From NCBI RefSeq assembly GCF_001422365.1, contig NZ_LMMT01000001.1:224293-288292 (forward strand): 64,000 nt of DNA, in the 5' to 3' direction. The notes beneath the pieces were generated by a model that worked only from the letters and a program-made list of their open reading frames with translations, was not told the origin of the DNA and ran no database searches. Positions within the stretch are counted from its first letter, which is position 1, and each line of letters opens with the position of its first letter. A program made the position numbers and the translations under genes. This document shows positions 54,801 to 63,847 of this stretch, piece after piece. Origin of the DNA: Pseudorhodoferax sp. Leaf265. GTDB taxonomy: Bacteria > Pseudomonadota > Gammaproteobacteria > Burkholderiales > Burkholderiaceae_C.

Positions 54801-56822
54801 TCAGATGTTGAAGAACGTGGCCAGAATCAGGTCGATCAGCTTGATGCCCACGAAGGGCAGCAGCACGCCGCCCAGGCCGTAGACCAGCATGTTGTTGCGC
54901 AGCAGCTCGGTGGCGCTGGCCGGCTTGAAGCGCACGCCACGCAGCGCCAGCGGGATCAGCGCCGGGATGATGATGGCGTTGAAGATCAGCGCCGACAGCA
55001 CCGCGCTGTTGGGGCTGTGCAGCTGCATCACGTTCAGCACGGCCATCTGCGGGATGGCGGCCGCGAACAGCGCTGGCAGGATGGCGAAGTACTTGGACAC
55101 GTCGTTGGCCAGCGAGAAGGTGGTCAGCGCGCCGCGCGTGATGAGCTGCTGCTTGCCGATCTCCACCACGGCCAGCAGCTTGGCAGGGTCGGAGTCCAGG
55201 TCGACCATGTTGCCGGCCTCCTTGGCGGCCTGCGTGCCCGAGTTCATGGCCAGGCCCACGTCGGCCTGGGCCAGCGCCGGGGCGTCGTTGGTGCCGTCGC
55301 CCACCATCGCCACCAGGCGGCCGCCGGCCTGCTCGGCGCGGATGCGCGCAAGCTTGTCCTCGGGCGTGGCTTCGGCGATGTAGTCGTCCACGCCGGCATC
55401 GGCGGCAATGCTGGCGGCCGTGAGCTTGTTGTCGCCGGTGATCATCACGGTCTTCACGCCCATCTCGCGCAGGCGTGCGAAGCGCTCCTTGATGCCGCGC
55501 TTGATCACGTCGGACAGCTCGATCACGCCCAGCACGTGGCGGCCGTCGCTGACGACCAGCGGCGTGGCGCCCTTGCGCGCCACGTCGTCCACGCGGGCCT
55601 GCAACTCGGCCGGCACGCGGCCGTCCTGCGCCTTCACATGCTTGGCGATGGCGTCCAGTGCGCCCTTGCGGATCTGGCGACCACCCGACAGGTCGACACC
55701 GGACATGCGGGTCTGGGCCGTGAACGCCACGAAGTGCGCGCCTTCGGGGTCGGCCAGCTTCTCGCCCTTCTCGCGCGCCAGCTTCACGATGGACTTGCCC
55801 TCGGGCGTGGGGTCGGCCAGCGAGCTCAACAGCGCGGCCTCGCGCAGCTGGGCGGCGTCGACGCCGGCCATCGGATGGAAGGCCGTGGCCTGGCGGTCGC
55901 CGTAGGTGATGGTGCCGGTCTTGTCCAGCAGCAGCACGTCCACGTCGCCGGCCACCTCGACGGCCTTGCCGGACTTGGCCAGCACATTGGCCTTGAGCGC
56001 GCGGTTCATGCCGGCGATGCCGATGGCCGGCAGCAGCCCGCCGATGGTGGTGGGAATCAGGCAGACCAGCAGGGCCACCAGCAGCACCACGTTGATCTGC
56101 ACGTCGACGAAGCCGGCGATGAAGGGCAGGCTGACGACCACGGCCAGGAAGGTGACGGTCATCACGACCAGCAGGATGCCGAGCGCGATCTCGTTGGGCG
56201 TCTTCTGGCGGTTGGAGCCTTCGACCAGCGCGATCATGCGGTCCAGGAAGCTGTGGCCGGGCTCGGCCGTGACGCGCACGACGATGCGGTCGGACAGCAC
56301 CTTGGTGCCGCCGATCACGCCGGAACGGTCGGTGCCGGCTTCGCGCAGCACGGGCGCGGATTCGCCCGTGACGGCCGCCTCGTTGATCGTGGCCAGGCCT
56401 TCTACGATCTCGCCGTCGGCCGGGATCAGCTGCCCTTCCTCGACCACGACCGTGTCGCCCGGACGCAGCGCGGCGGCCGGCACGGTACTCTCCTTGCCGT
56501 CCTCGAGGCGGCGTGCCACGAGGTCCTTGCGCGCGCTGCGCAGCGAGGCCGCCTGGCCGCGGCCACGCGCCTCGGCCACGGCCTCGGCGAAGTTGGCGAA
56601 CAGCACGGTGGCGAACAGGATCAGCGTCACGGCCCAGCCGAAGCCGGCCGTGGTCCAGCCCGCCAGCGTGGCGACCAACGTCAGCACGGTGCCGAGCCAG
56701 ACCACGGCCATCACGGGGTTCTTGACCACGTGCTGGGGCGCGAGCTTGACGAAGGAGTCGATGATGGCCGGCTTGAAGTCGAAGCCGGCGGGGGTGTTGG
56801 CGGTACGCACCTTGTCGTTCAT
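54801..56822 (-). CDS. kdpB: Potassium-transporting P-type ATPase subunit KdpB
   Basis: A 673-residue catalytic subunit. The phosphorylated aspartate is Asp300 in [24 protein letters not shown] and the hinge motif [18 protein letters not shown] are intact. Length is close to the E. coli protein (682). It follows kdpA by 12 bp and precedes kdpC. Confidence 0.97.
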   Translation of the reverse strand: MNDKVRTANTPAGFDFKPAIIDSFVKLAPQHVVKNPVMAVVWLGTVLTLVATLAGWTTAGFGWAVTLILFATVLFANFAEAVAEARGRGQAASLRSARKDLVARRLEDGKESTVPAAALRPGDTVVVEEGQLIPADGEIVEGLATINEAAVTGESAPVLREAGTDRSGVIGGTKVLSDRIVVRVTAEPGHSFLDRMIALVEGSNRQKTPNEIALGILLVVMTVTFLAVVVSLPFIAGFVDVQINVVLLVALLVCLIPTTIGGLLPAIGIAGMNRALKANVLAKSGKAVEVAGDVDVLLLDKTGTITYGDRQATAFHPMAGVDAAQLREAALLSSLADPTPEGKSIVKLAREKGEKLADPEGAHFVAFTAQTRMSGVDLSGGRQIRKGALDAIAKHVKAQDGRVPAELQARVDDVARKGATPLVVSDGRHVLGVIELSDVIKRGIKERFARLREMGVKTVMITGDNKLTAASIAADAGVDDYIAEATPEDKLARIRAEQAGGRLVAMVGDGTNDAPALAQADVGLAMNSGTQAAKEAGNMVDLDSDPAKLLAVVEIGKQQLITRGALTTFSLANDVSKYFAILPALFAAAIPQMAVLNVMQLHSPNSAVLSALIFNAIIIPALIPLALRGVRFKPASATELLRNNMLVYGLGGVLLPFVGIKLIDLILATFFNI

Positions 56823-56834
56823 GGCGTGGTCCTC

Positions 56835-58565
56835 TCAGCGAGCCAGCAGTGCGTTCAGCTGCAGGTGGTCGGCCACGGGGCCCAGCACCAGCACGGGCAT
56901 GAACTGCAACAGCGTGAGGATGATGACGATGCCGATCAGCGTGAGCGCGAAGGTCGGCGTTTCGATCTGCAGCGAACCCGCGCCCTCGGGCGCGCGGCGC
57001 TTGGCGGCCATCATGGCGGCGATGGCCAGCGGCAGCACCAGACCGGGGAAGCGGCCCAGCGCCAGCGCGAGCACGCAGGACAGGTTCCACCACGGCGTGG
57101 CGTCACCCAGGCCCTCGAAGCCCGAGCCGTTGTTGGCGAAGGCCGAGGTGTACTCGTAGAACACCTGGCTGATGCCATGGAAGCCCGGGTTGGAGTTGCC
57201 GGTGATGCCGGGCACGGCCAGCGCGATGGCGGTGAGCCCCAGCAGCACGATGGGCTGCAGCAGCACGATCACGGCCAGCAGCTTCACCTCCGGCCCTTCG
57301 ATCTTGCGGCCGAACAGCTCGGGCGTGCGGCCCGTCATGAGGCCGGCCAGGAACACCGCCAGCAGCAGGTAGACCAGGAACTGCTGCAGGCCGCAGCCGA
57401 TGCCGCCCCAGATGCCGTTGATCAGCATGTTGACCATGGAGACCATGCCGGTCAGCGGCGCGAGCGAGTCGTGCATGCTGTTGACCGAGCCGTTGTTGAC
57501 CTGGGTCGTCACCGACGACCACAGCGCCGAGTCCTCGACACCCAGGCGCACTTCCTTGCCTTCCATGAGGGCCAGGTCGGCCGAGGTGCCCGAGGCGCTC
57601 TCGGACCACAGCGACAGGCTGGTCGAGGCGATGGACATGACCAGCATGGTGCCGAACACCATGGCGCCGAACTTGCGGCGGCCGGTGAACGGGCCGACCA
57701 TGAAGACGACCGACACGGGCACCAGCACGATGGCCAGCGTCTCCAGGAAGTTGGACAGCGGCGTCGGGTTCTCCAGCGGCACCGCGCTGTTGGGGCCGTA
57801 CCAGCCGCCGCCGTTGCTGCCCAGCTGCTTGATGGCCACCATGGGCGCGACCGGGCCGAGAGGGATCTTCTGCTCCTTGAACTCGGCCGAGGCTTCGACC
57901 GGCGTGGCCGTGGGGCCGCCCTGCAGCGTGGCGGGCACGCCCTGGGTGGTCAGCAACGCCGACAGCACCAGCGACAGCGGCAGCATCACGCGCACGCAGC
58001 CACGCACGACGTCGGCCCAGTAGTTGCCCACGTCGACCGTGTCGGCATCGCCGGTGGAGGCCGTGGCAGCGGCGTGGCCTTCCATGGCCTGGCGCCCGCC
58101 GAACAGGCCGCGCAGCGTGGCAGCGACCACGCCCAGCGCCATCACCGGCGTGACCACCTGCAGGCCGACGATGCCGGTCATCTGCGCCAGGTAGGACAGC
58201 TGGGCCTGGCCCGAGTAGTGCTGCTGGTTGGTGTTGGTCAGGAACGAGACGGCAGTGTGCAGCGCCAGGTCCCAGCTCATGTTGGGGGCGCCGTTGGGAT
58301 TGAGCGGCAGCCAGGCCTGGGTCATGAAGATGGCCCAGACGATGAGCAGCAGTACCAGGTTGCTGAGCAGGAAGGCGGCGGCATAGCCGCGCCAGCCCAT
58401 GCCGACTTGCGGGCGCGTGCCCAGCAGGGCGTAGATGGGACGTTCGATCCACGCGAACAGCGGGTCCGAACGCAGGGGCGCGCCGCGCAGCACGGCGGCC
58501 AGGTAGTGGCCCAGCGGCCAGGCCAGCGCAATGGCCGCGGCGAAGATGAGCAGGGTCTCAAGCAT
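56835..58565 (-). CDS. kdpA: Potassium-transporting ATPase subunit KdpA
   Basis: A 576-residue potassium-binding subunit with about ten transmembrane segments and P-loop-like filters such as SFLTNTNQQHYSGQ, IKQLGSNGGGWYGPNSAVP and FANNGSGFEGLG. AAAGG precedes the ATG. The usual kdpF peptide (about 29 residues) is missing: only 44 bp separate kdpA from the upstream porin gene. Confidence 0.97.
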   Translation of the reverse strand: MLETLLIFAAAIALAWPLGHYLAAVLRGAPLRSDPLFAWIERPIYALLGTRPQVGMGWRGYAAAFLLSNLVLLLIVWAIFMTQAWLPLNPNGAPNMSWDLALHTAVSFLTNTNQQHYSGQAQLSYLAQMTGIVGLQVVTPVMALGVVAATLRGLFGGRQAMEGHAAATASTGDADTVDVGNYWADVVRGCVRVMLPLSLVLSALLTTQGVPATLQGGPTATPVEASAEFKEQKIPLGPVAPMVAIKQLGSNGGGWYGPNSAVPLENPTPLSNFLETLAIVLVPVSVVFMVGPFTGRRKFGAMVFGTMLVMSIASTSLSLWSESASGTSADLALMEGKEVRLGVEDSALWSSVTTQVNNGSVNSMHDSLAPLTGMVSMVNMLINGIWGGIGCGLQQFLVYLLLAVFLAGLMTGRTPELFGRKIEGPEVKLLAVIVLLQPIVLLGLTAIALAVPGITGNSNPGFHGISQVFYEYTSAFANNGSGFEGLGDATPWWNLSCVLALALGRFPGLVLPLAIAAMMAAKRRAPEGAGSLQIETPTFALTLIGIVIILTLLQFMPVLVLGPVADHLQLNALLAR

Positions 58566-58609
58566 GGTGCAGGCCTTTCAAGGCATCGGGGAAATGGAAG
58601 CCATCCGTC

Positions 58610-59317
58610 TCAGAACGCGGCCTGCAGCGCGAACTCGCCGCGCGTGCCGGCCATGCCGGGGAACAGGCGCCTGGCGGCGGAATCGGTGGCGTGCAGCGTG
58701 GCGCGCAGCTCGAACGGGGCGCGGAAGGCCCAGACCACGCTCAGCGCGCCGTGCGTGTAGCTGTCGGCGTAGTCGCTGTCCAGCACGTAGCGGGCCACGG
58801 TGCCCTCGATGCGCCACTGGTCGTTCAGTGCATGGCGCGCACCCAGCAGCACGTAGGTGCCGGTGGTGTCGCTGGCCATGGTGTTGGTGGAGTGGCCCAC
58901 GGCCACCCAGTAGTTCTCGCGCCAGGTGACGGCCAGGTTCAGCTCGTTCCAGTTCAGCTGGACGTCGGCCGAGGGGTATTGGTAGCGCAGCAGGTAGGCG
59001 TCCAGGGCCCAGTCGTCGGCGATCTTGCCGGCCCAGCCCACGGCCAGGTCGAACTCGGTGCTGGCGCCGTTGTCGGGCCGGAACTTGACGTTGGAGCCCC
59101 ACACCGAGGCGTACAGGCCCGACGCATGGGCGTACTTGAGGCCGACCTGCACGGCGGGGTCTTCGCGCGTCTGCGAGGAGCCGCGCCAGACGTAGTCCGA
59201 GGTGAGGCTTGCCGTCCCCGTCAGTTGCGCGGACGCCGTCGCAGGCAGGGCCGCGGCCATCAATGCACCGCACAGTGCGGCAGTTCCCCCCAGGGAAATC
59301 AGATGCTTGGAGCGCAT
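58610..59317 (-). CDS. TorF-family putative outer membrane porin (TIGR02001)
   Basis: A 235-residue protein with a signal peptide ending near ASAQ. The mature part opens LTGTASLTSDYVWRGSSQTREDPAVQVGLKYAHASGLY and ends in a Phe, both typical of beta-barrel outer membrane proteins of the TIGR02001 group. It is the first gene of the kdp operon, so it may serve as an outer membrane route for ions under potassium limitation (inference). The gene upstream runs the opposite way. Confidence 0.87.
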   Translation of the reverse strand: MRSKHLISLGGTAALCGALMAAALPATASAQLTGTASLTSDYVWRGSSQTREDPAVQVGLKYAHASGLYASVWGSNVKFRPDNGASTEFDLAVGWAGKIADDWALDAYLLRYQYPSADVQLNWNELNLAVTWRENYWVAVGHSTNTMASDTTGTYVLLGARHALNDQWRIEGTVARYVLDSDYADSYTHGALSVVWAFRAPFELRATLHATDSAARRLFPGMAGTRGEFALQAAF

Positions 59318-59406
59318 GTTCTTGTTCGCGATCGAATGGCGAAAGTGCCAGTCGTCAGTATTCGGTGGAGCCCCGTAAAGTCTCCATTCGCAAAGCTGGC
59401 GCGCGC

Positions 59407-59469
59407 GTCAAATCTCCGTCAAATCTGCCGGCGGGGGCCTCGCGCGGCGCCCTGTGCATGAAGATTTGA
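59407..59469. promoter_or_regulatory. Candidate KdpE-type direct repeats upstream of torF-kdp
   Basis: GTCAAATCT occurs twice at 11-bp spacing (59407-59415 and 59418-59426), a degenerate copy GTAAAGTCTCC lies at 59375-59385, and an inverted AGATTTGA is at 59462-59469. Paired direct repeats one turn apart suit an OmpR-family regulator such as KdpE. On the minus strand the repeats overlap TTGACG boxes. Confidence 0.45.
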
Positions 59470-59541
59470 TGCCGAATTGACGGCGCGGTCGGCGGGCCCG
59501 GACTATGGTTTCGGCACCTTGGTTTCCGGGCGCCGAGACGC

Positions 59542-59679
59542 ATGCTCCAACTCCTGCAAGACCTCGTCTTCATCCTGATCGTCAGCCTGTGCTTCGTCGG
59601 CTTCCTGCGCTGCACACGCGCCGTTCTGGCGCACCGCGGCGGCAGGCGCAACACCTCGGCCACCGGTCATGGCGAATGA
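59542..59679 (+). CDS. Small single-helix membrane protein 1
   Basis: A 45-codon frame encoding a protein that starts MLQLLQDLVFILIVSLCFVG and ends in a basic, polar tail. One predicted transmembrane helix spans about residues 8-23. It is the first of three overlapping frames and is not recognised. The Shine-Dalgarno is weak. Divergent from the torF-kdp operon. Confidence 0.5.
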   Translation: MLQLLQDLVFILIVSLCFVGFLRCTRAVLAHRGGRRNTSATGHGE

Positions 59680-59800
59680 ATTGCTGCAGTTCGCGCTGGC
59701 CATGCTGGCCATCGTGCTGCCCTTGCTGCTGGGTTGGGTGCTGGTGGCGCTGTCCGCGCAGCGCCAGCGCGGCGGATCGAAGGCGCCGCGCCCGAAATGA
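59669..59800 (+). CDS. Small single-helix membrane protein 2
   Basis: A 43-codon frame, MANELLQFALAMLAIVLPLL followed by LGWVLVALSAQRQRGG and a basic tail. It overlaps the first small gene by 11 bp and ends inside the start of the next (ATGA). Size, single helix and position near kdp are reminiscent of KdpF, but its sequence is not clearly KdpF. Confidence 0.5.
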   Translation: MANELLQFALAMLAIVLPLLLGWVLVALSAQRQRGGSKAPRPK

Positions 59801-60141
59801 GCGCGGCGGCCCTGCTGTTCTGGTGCGTCGCCGCGGCGAAGGTGTTGCTGTCCGCGCCCATCCAGATCCGCGCCGCACAGGCGCGCACCCCCGAACGCCT
59901 GCGCGAGGCACGCGGCCAGCGCAAGGACGACTGGCTGGCCATGGTCGTCATGGTGCTGGCCCTGCTCTCGGACAGCTATCCGCTCACGGGTTGGGCCTAC
60001 CTGCAGATCCGCGAGGCCATGGGCCAGCCGTCGGGTCAGACCCCGAACCTGGCCGGCTGGGTCTACCTGGTGGGAACGGTCACGCTGGCCTGGCTGGTGC
60101 AGCGCAGCCTGCGGCGGCTCGGCACGCCGAGCCATCGCTGA
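59797..60141 (+). CDS. Small three-helix membrane protein
   Basis: A 114-residue protein of unknown family. Hydrophobic segments lie at about residues 2-20, 47-65 and 84-100, separated by short charged stretches (RTPERLREARGQRKDD). It starts in the stop codon of the previous small gene, so translation of the trio is probably coupled. Confidence 0.55.
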   Translation: MSAAALLFWCVAAAKVLLSAPIQIRAAQARTPERLREARGQRKDDWLAMVVMVLALLSDSYPLTGWAYLQIREAMGQPSGQTPNLAGWVYLVGTVTLAWLVQRSLRRLGTPSHR

Positions 60142-60184
60142 GCACGGCGCCCAGCCGCCGGGGCCGGTCGCCGCCTGGAGGATG

Positions 60185-60736
60185 TCAGCGCGCCGGCGCG
60201 GCGTAGCGCTCCACGCGCTGGCCCACCAGCGCGTAGCCGCTGACACCGTGCACGGTGCTGGCACGCACCAGCTGCAGCCGGCCGCTGATCCAGACCGTGT
60301 CCATGGTGCCCAGCGACTTGTGGGGCTTGTCCAACCGCACATGGACGATCTGGTTGGCCGGCGGCGGCGGCGTGTGGATGCAGGCGCCGAAATGCGGCAC
60401 CAGCAGCAGCTCGCGCAGGCCCTGGGCGGTGGTCTCCAGCGGCACCACGTAGCCCGGGATGCGGATGGCGGCGCCATCCAGCGCGGCGACCAGCGGCGCC
60501 TCGTCCCAGACCTTGCGCAGGCGCTGCAGCGCTGCGGCCGCGCGCGGGTCGTCGTCGGACAGGCTGCGCAGGTCCACGCCCGCGCCCTGGAAGTCGGCCC
60601 AGGGGTCCCAGTCCTTGGGCAGCAGCGCATCCCAGCCGATGGTGCGGAAAGCGGCCTCCTTGGTGTCCTTGGCGAAAGCCGGCGCCAGCACGGCGCAGGC
60701 CAGGGCCGCGCAGGCGCGGCGGCGCAACATGTTCAT
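60185..60736 (-). CDS. DUF3299 domain protein
   Basis: A 183-residue protein with a signal-type N-terminus (MNMLRRRACAALACAVLAPAFAKD). The family core IPGYVVPLETTAQGLRELLLVPHFGACIHTPPPPANQIVHV matches DUF3299, whose Cys/His-bearing loop may bind metal. Function unknown, periplasmic. It starts inside the stop of the Sel1 gene. Confidence 0.85.
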   Translation of the reverse strand: MNMLRRRACAALACAVLAPAFAKDTKEAAFRTIGWDALLPKDWDPWADFQGAGVDLRSLSDDDPRAAAALQRLRKVWDEAPLVAALDGAAIRIPGYVVPLETTAQGLRELLLVPHFGACIHTPPPPANQIVHVRLDKPHKSLGTMDTVWISGRLQLVRASTVHGVSGYALVGQRVERYAAPAR

Positions 60737-61464
60737 GGCGAGGGCTCCCTGGCAGGCGGCGAGAACGGCGCCAGCTTCTTGAACAGCAGCGGGCCTGCGA
60801 AGCTGGGCATGTCGTGCTCGTGGTCGTCGTGCGGGGCCACGCCTTCGCGCGACTTGCGCAGCCACACGCGGGCCAGCGCCGGGTCGCGCGCCACGCCCTC
60901 GCCGCGGTCGTAGGCGCGGCCCAGCGCGCGCTGGGCGCGCGGGTTGCCAGCCTCTGCCGCCTGTTGCAGCCAGGCGATGGCGGCGGCCATGTCGCGGCGC
61001 ACACCCGCGCCGTCTGCGTAGGCGCGGTACAGCGCGTACTGCGAGCGCGAGGCGCAAGGGGCATCGGTGGCGGCGGTGCGGCGGTACCAGCGCATGGCCT
61101 CGGCCGGGTCCTTGCGTGCGCCGCCCCAGCCGTTGGCGTAGAAGTCGCCCAGCATGCACTGGGCCGACACGGCGCCCTGGCCTGCCGCCGTGCGGAACCA
61201 GTGGAACGCGGCCGTCGCATCCTTGGGCACCTGGGCATTGCCATCCAGGTACAGGTAGCCCAGGTCGACCTGGGCCGGCACGTGGCCGCGCTCGGCCGCC
61301 TGCCGCAAGAACGCATGGGCTTGCGCCAGGTCCACCACCTGGCCGGTCAGGCCGGCATAGTGACGGGCCTGGGCATAGAGCACCTGCGCGGATGGCGCAG
61401 GCTCGGCCTGGACCGCACAGGCCAGCGCCATGCAGGCGGCGAGCAGGGCCTGCCGCATGCGCAT
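60733..61464 (-). CDS. Sel1-repeat protein
   Basis: A 243-residue secreted protein with a signal peptide (MRMRQALLAACMALACAVQA). Four or five Sel1/TPR-like repeats follow (for example AQVDLGYLYLDGNAQVPKDATAAFHWFRTAA and AQRALGRAYDRGEGVARDPALARVWLRK). Such repeats bind other proteins. It lies between and overlaps both neighbours, so all three genes form one translational unit. Confidence 0.87.
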   Translation of the reverse strand: MRMRQALLAACMALACAVQAEPAPSAQVLYAQARHYAGLTGQVVDLAQAHAFLRQAAERGHVPAQVDLGYLYLDGNAQVPKDATAAFHWFRTAAGQGAVSAQCMLGDFYANGWGGARKDPAEAMRWYRRTAATDAPCASRSQYALYRAYADGAGVRRDMAAAIAWLQQAAEAGNPRAQRALGRAYDRGEGVARDPALARVWLRKSREGVAPHDDHEHDMPSFAGPLLFKKLAPFSPPAREPSP

Positions 61465-63770
61465 CAGCGGAAGGTCTGCGTCACATCCGCCGGCACCACG
61501 ATCTCGCTGGCGGGCGTCAGCGCCATCGTGACCTGGCGTCCCTTCGCGATCGTGGCCAGCACGGCCTGGGCCTCGGCCAGCGAGTTCAGGCGCTTGGTGC
61601 GCAGCACCTCACCCGGCGCGGCATGCACCGACTCGACCGGGCCGCCACGGTAGGTGATGGTCTGGTTGGTACCCGGGCTGAACTGCACGAAGTTGTTCGG
61701 CAGGTAACCCTGGTAGCCGTCGTTGACCTGCACCGCGACCTGCACGTAGAAACCCGTGGGGTCGTTCACGTACTGGTCGGTGGCCGTCACGATGCCGCTG
61801 GCCAGCAACGGAATCGCCGGGTTCTTGTTCTGCGAACCGACGAAGCCCTGCACGATCTTGCCGCCGTCCAGCAGCGTCGCCGTGACCGTGGCGCCGGCCT
61901 CGCGTCCGGGCTTGAACGGGCCCGAGGTCTCGATGCTCTTGTACGAGGTGTTGGCCGCATCGCTGGCCGCGTAGGAGATCACAGAGCGGCGCTTCTCCAG
62001 CTGGTTGGCGAACTCGCTCGTGATGTTGGTGCCGCCCACGGCCGGCGAGTCGAACACCTTGGAGCGCATCGCGTCCAGCATGGTCAGCTGCTTGCCGGCG
62101 TTCGCCGGGTCGCGGTTGTAGGCCTTGAGTGCCTGGTAGACCTCGACGATGGGGAACTGGTTGGTGTGCTGCGGCGAGACGAAGTCCACGTCCAGGTTTT
62201 GCTGCAGGTAGCTGAAGCCGGCCTGGAACGACAGCCGCAGGAAGCCGTTGTTCGCGGTCGGCGTGGTCAGCCCGTTCACGCCGTAGCCGCCGTGGTAGCC
62301 GAAGGTGACGAACTTGCCGTCGGTCGGGTTCTTCACGCGGAACAGCATGTTGGTGGTGCCTGGCGTGTGGCCCGGCGACCAGATCACCATGATCTGCACG
62401 TTGCCGTAGTCGTACCACTGGTCGTACTGGTAGAAGTCCGTCGTGCGGGCGCGGATCTCGGTCTCCGAGGTGGGCAGCGCGCCGGCGATGTTCCAGGTGT
62501 TGCCGCGCTGGTCCTGCGTGATGCCGGTGACGTCCTCGCGCGAGGCCCACAGCTTGATGGGCTTGCCGGCGTTGTCCATCATGCGCAGCTGCTCGACGAC
62601 GGTGCCGTAGTGGTCGCTGTGGCCGTGCGTGAGCCAGATGTCGGTGACGGCGCGCGGGTCCAGGCCCAGCAGCTCCATGTTCTTCCAGTACTGGTAGCCG
62701 CTGTTGGGCCAGCCGGCATCGATCTTGATGAGCTTGTCGTCCGACTTGTCGTTGGGCGTGCCCATGTCGGCACGCAGGATGTAGGAGGCGACTTCGTTGT
62801 CGCCCACGAAGTACATCGTGTCCTTGACCATCTCGAAGGGCTCGGTGCTGCGCGTGTAGGGCGCTTGCGTGACGCCCGTGGCGTTGATGGCCATGTAGGC
62901 CTGGCCCGAGACCGGGTCCGTGCCCTTGTCGGCCAGCAGCGGGCTTTGCGAGGGCACGTCCCAGACCGGCTTGCCGTCGCTGGTGGACTGCGGCGTGAAG
63001 TACCAGATCGCCACCACCTTGGCTTTTTCCAGCTCCGTGTGGTTGGTGTCGAACAGCAGGTAGGCGGCCTGGCGCGCGGTGGTGCTGTAGGCGTAGTCGG
63101 CCGTGACCGGGATGGCCGCGACGGTGGAGGCCGTGCTCTTGCCGTAGTCGCTGGTGTCGACGTTGAAGACCTTCACATCGGACGCGAGGGTGTAGGTCTC
63201 CTCGTAGCGCTTGATCGGCGTGGCGTAGGCCCGGCCGGCCATGTCGGCCAGCACGGCGCGGCCGTCGCCCACGGTGATGGTGTTTCCCGATTTGGCATAG
63301 ACCCAGCCGGCCGCGACCATGGGGCCGGGGATGTCCTTGCTGCGCGTGACCTCGGGGCCGAACTTGGCCAGGTCGAACTGCGCTGCGGCGGAGCTGCCCT
63401 TGGCCAGCACCACGTTGAAGGTCTGGGCGGCGTCCGTGGCCACGGTGACCTGGTTGGCCTGGTTGGCCTGGGTGGAGGGCACCCAGTCGACCAGGTTGCC
63501 CGGCACCAGCTTGGCGCTGATGGCCGTGGCGGCTGCCGCGGAGACCGCCGTGGTGCTCAGCGTCTTCACGCCGTCCTTGGCCAGCACCGCCACGCTGACG
63601 GTCTGGTTGCCGCTGGCGTCGGTGGTGAGTTGCGGCGCGGCGTAGACCATGCCGGCGGCACGGAAGGCGCTGCGGTCCACGCCCTTGTCGTCGCTGCCAC
63701 CGCAGGCGACGAGGGTGGCGGCGGCGATGGCGGCGGGCAGCAGGCGCCAGTGTCGGGGTGCTGTGTTCAC
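61464..63770 (-). CDS. Large lipoprotein with metallo-beta-lactamase fold domain
   Basis: A 768-residue lipoprotein (lipobox VACGG at Cys23). An N-terminal region of about 230 residues with repeated Ala/Thr/Val-rich beta segments precedes a metallo-beta-lactamase-type domain with THGHSDHYG (His382) and a later SPGHTPGTTNMLF. The fold's hydrolase activity may be directed at a secreted small molecule. No close family with a known function is recognised. Heads the operon with Sel1 and DUF3299 genes. Confidence 0.75.
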   Translation of the reverse strand: MNTAPRHWRLLPAAIAAATLVACGGSDDKGVDRSAFRAAGMVYAAPQLTTDASGNQTVSVAVLAKDGVKTLSTTAVSAAAATAISAKLVPGNLVDWVPSTQANQANQVTVATDAAQTFNVVLAKGSSAAAQFDLAKFGPEVTRSKDIPGPMVAAGWVYAKSGNTITVGDGRAVLADMAGRAYATPIKRYEETYTLASDVKVFNVDTSDYGKSTASTVAAIPVTADYAYSTTARQAAYLLFDTNHTELEKAKVVAIWYFTPQSTSDGKPVWDVPSQSPLLADKGTDPVSGQAYMAINATGVTQAPYTRSTEPFEMVKDTMYFVGDNEVASYILRADMGTPNDKSDDKLIKIDAGWPNSGYQYWKNMELLGLDPRAVTDIWLTHGHSDHYGTVVEQLRMMDNAGKPIKLWASREDVTGITQDQRGNTWNIAGALPTSETEIRARTTDFYQYDQWYDYGNVQIMVIWSPGHTPGTTNMLFRVKNPTDGKFVTFGYHGGYGVNGLTTPTANNGFLRLSFQAGFSYLQQNLDVDFVSPQHTNQFPIVEVYQALKAYNRDPANAGKQLTMLDAMRSKVFDSPAVGGTNITSEFANQLEKRRSVISYAASDAANTSYKSIETSGPFKPGREAGATVTATLLDGGKIVQGFVGSQNKNPAIPLLASGIVTATDQYVNDPTGFYVQVAVQVNDGYQGYLPNNFVQFSPGTNQTITYRGGPVESVHAAPGEVLRTKRLNSLAEAQAVLATIAKGRQVTMALTPASEIVVPADVTQTFR

Positions 63771-63847
63771 TCAGGTCTCCTCTTGTTGAAATGGGCGGGC
63801 CGGGGCCGCCGGCCCGTGGCGCCCGCGGCGCAGGCCGCGGGCAGGGT

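Noticed and set aside
58566..58609. Search for kdpF between torF and kdpA
   Set aside because: Only 44 bp are available and no frame encoding a hydrophobic peptide fits.
55017..58760. A 1247-codon open frame on the plus strand across kdpA and kdpB
   Set aside because: It is antisense to two clearly conserved genes and is rich in His, Gln and Arg, the usual product of high-GC third-position bias in the shadow frame.
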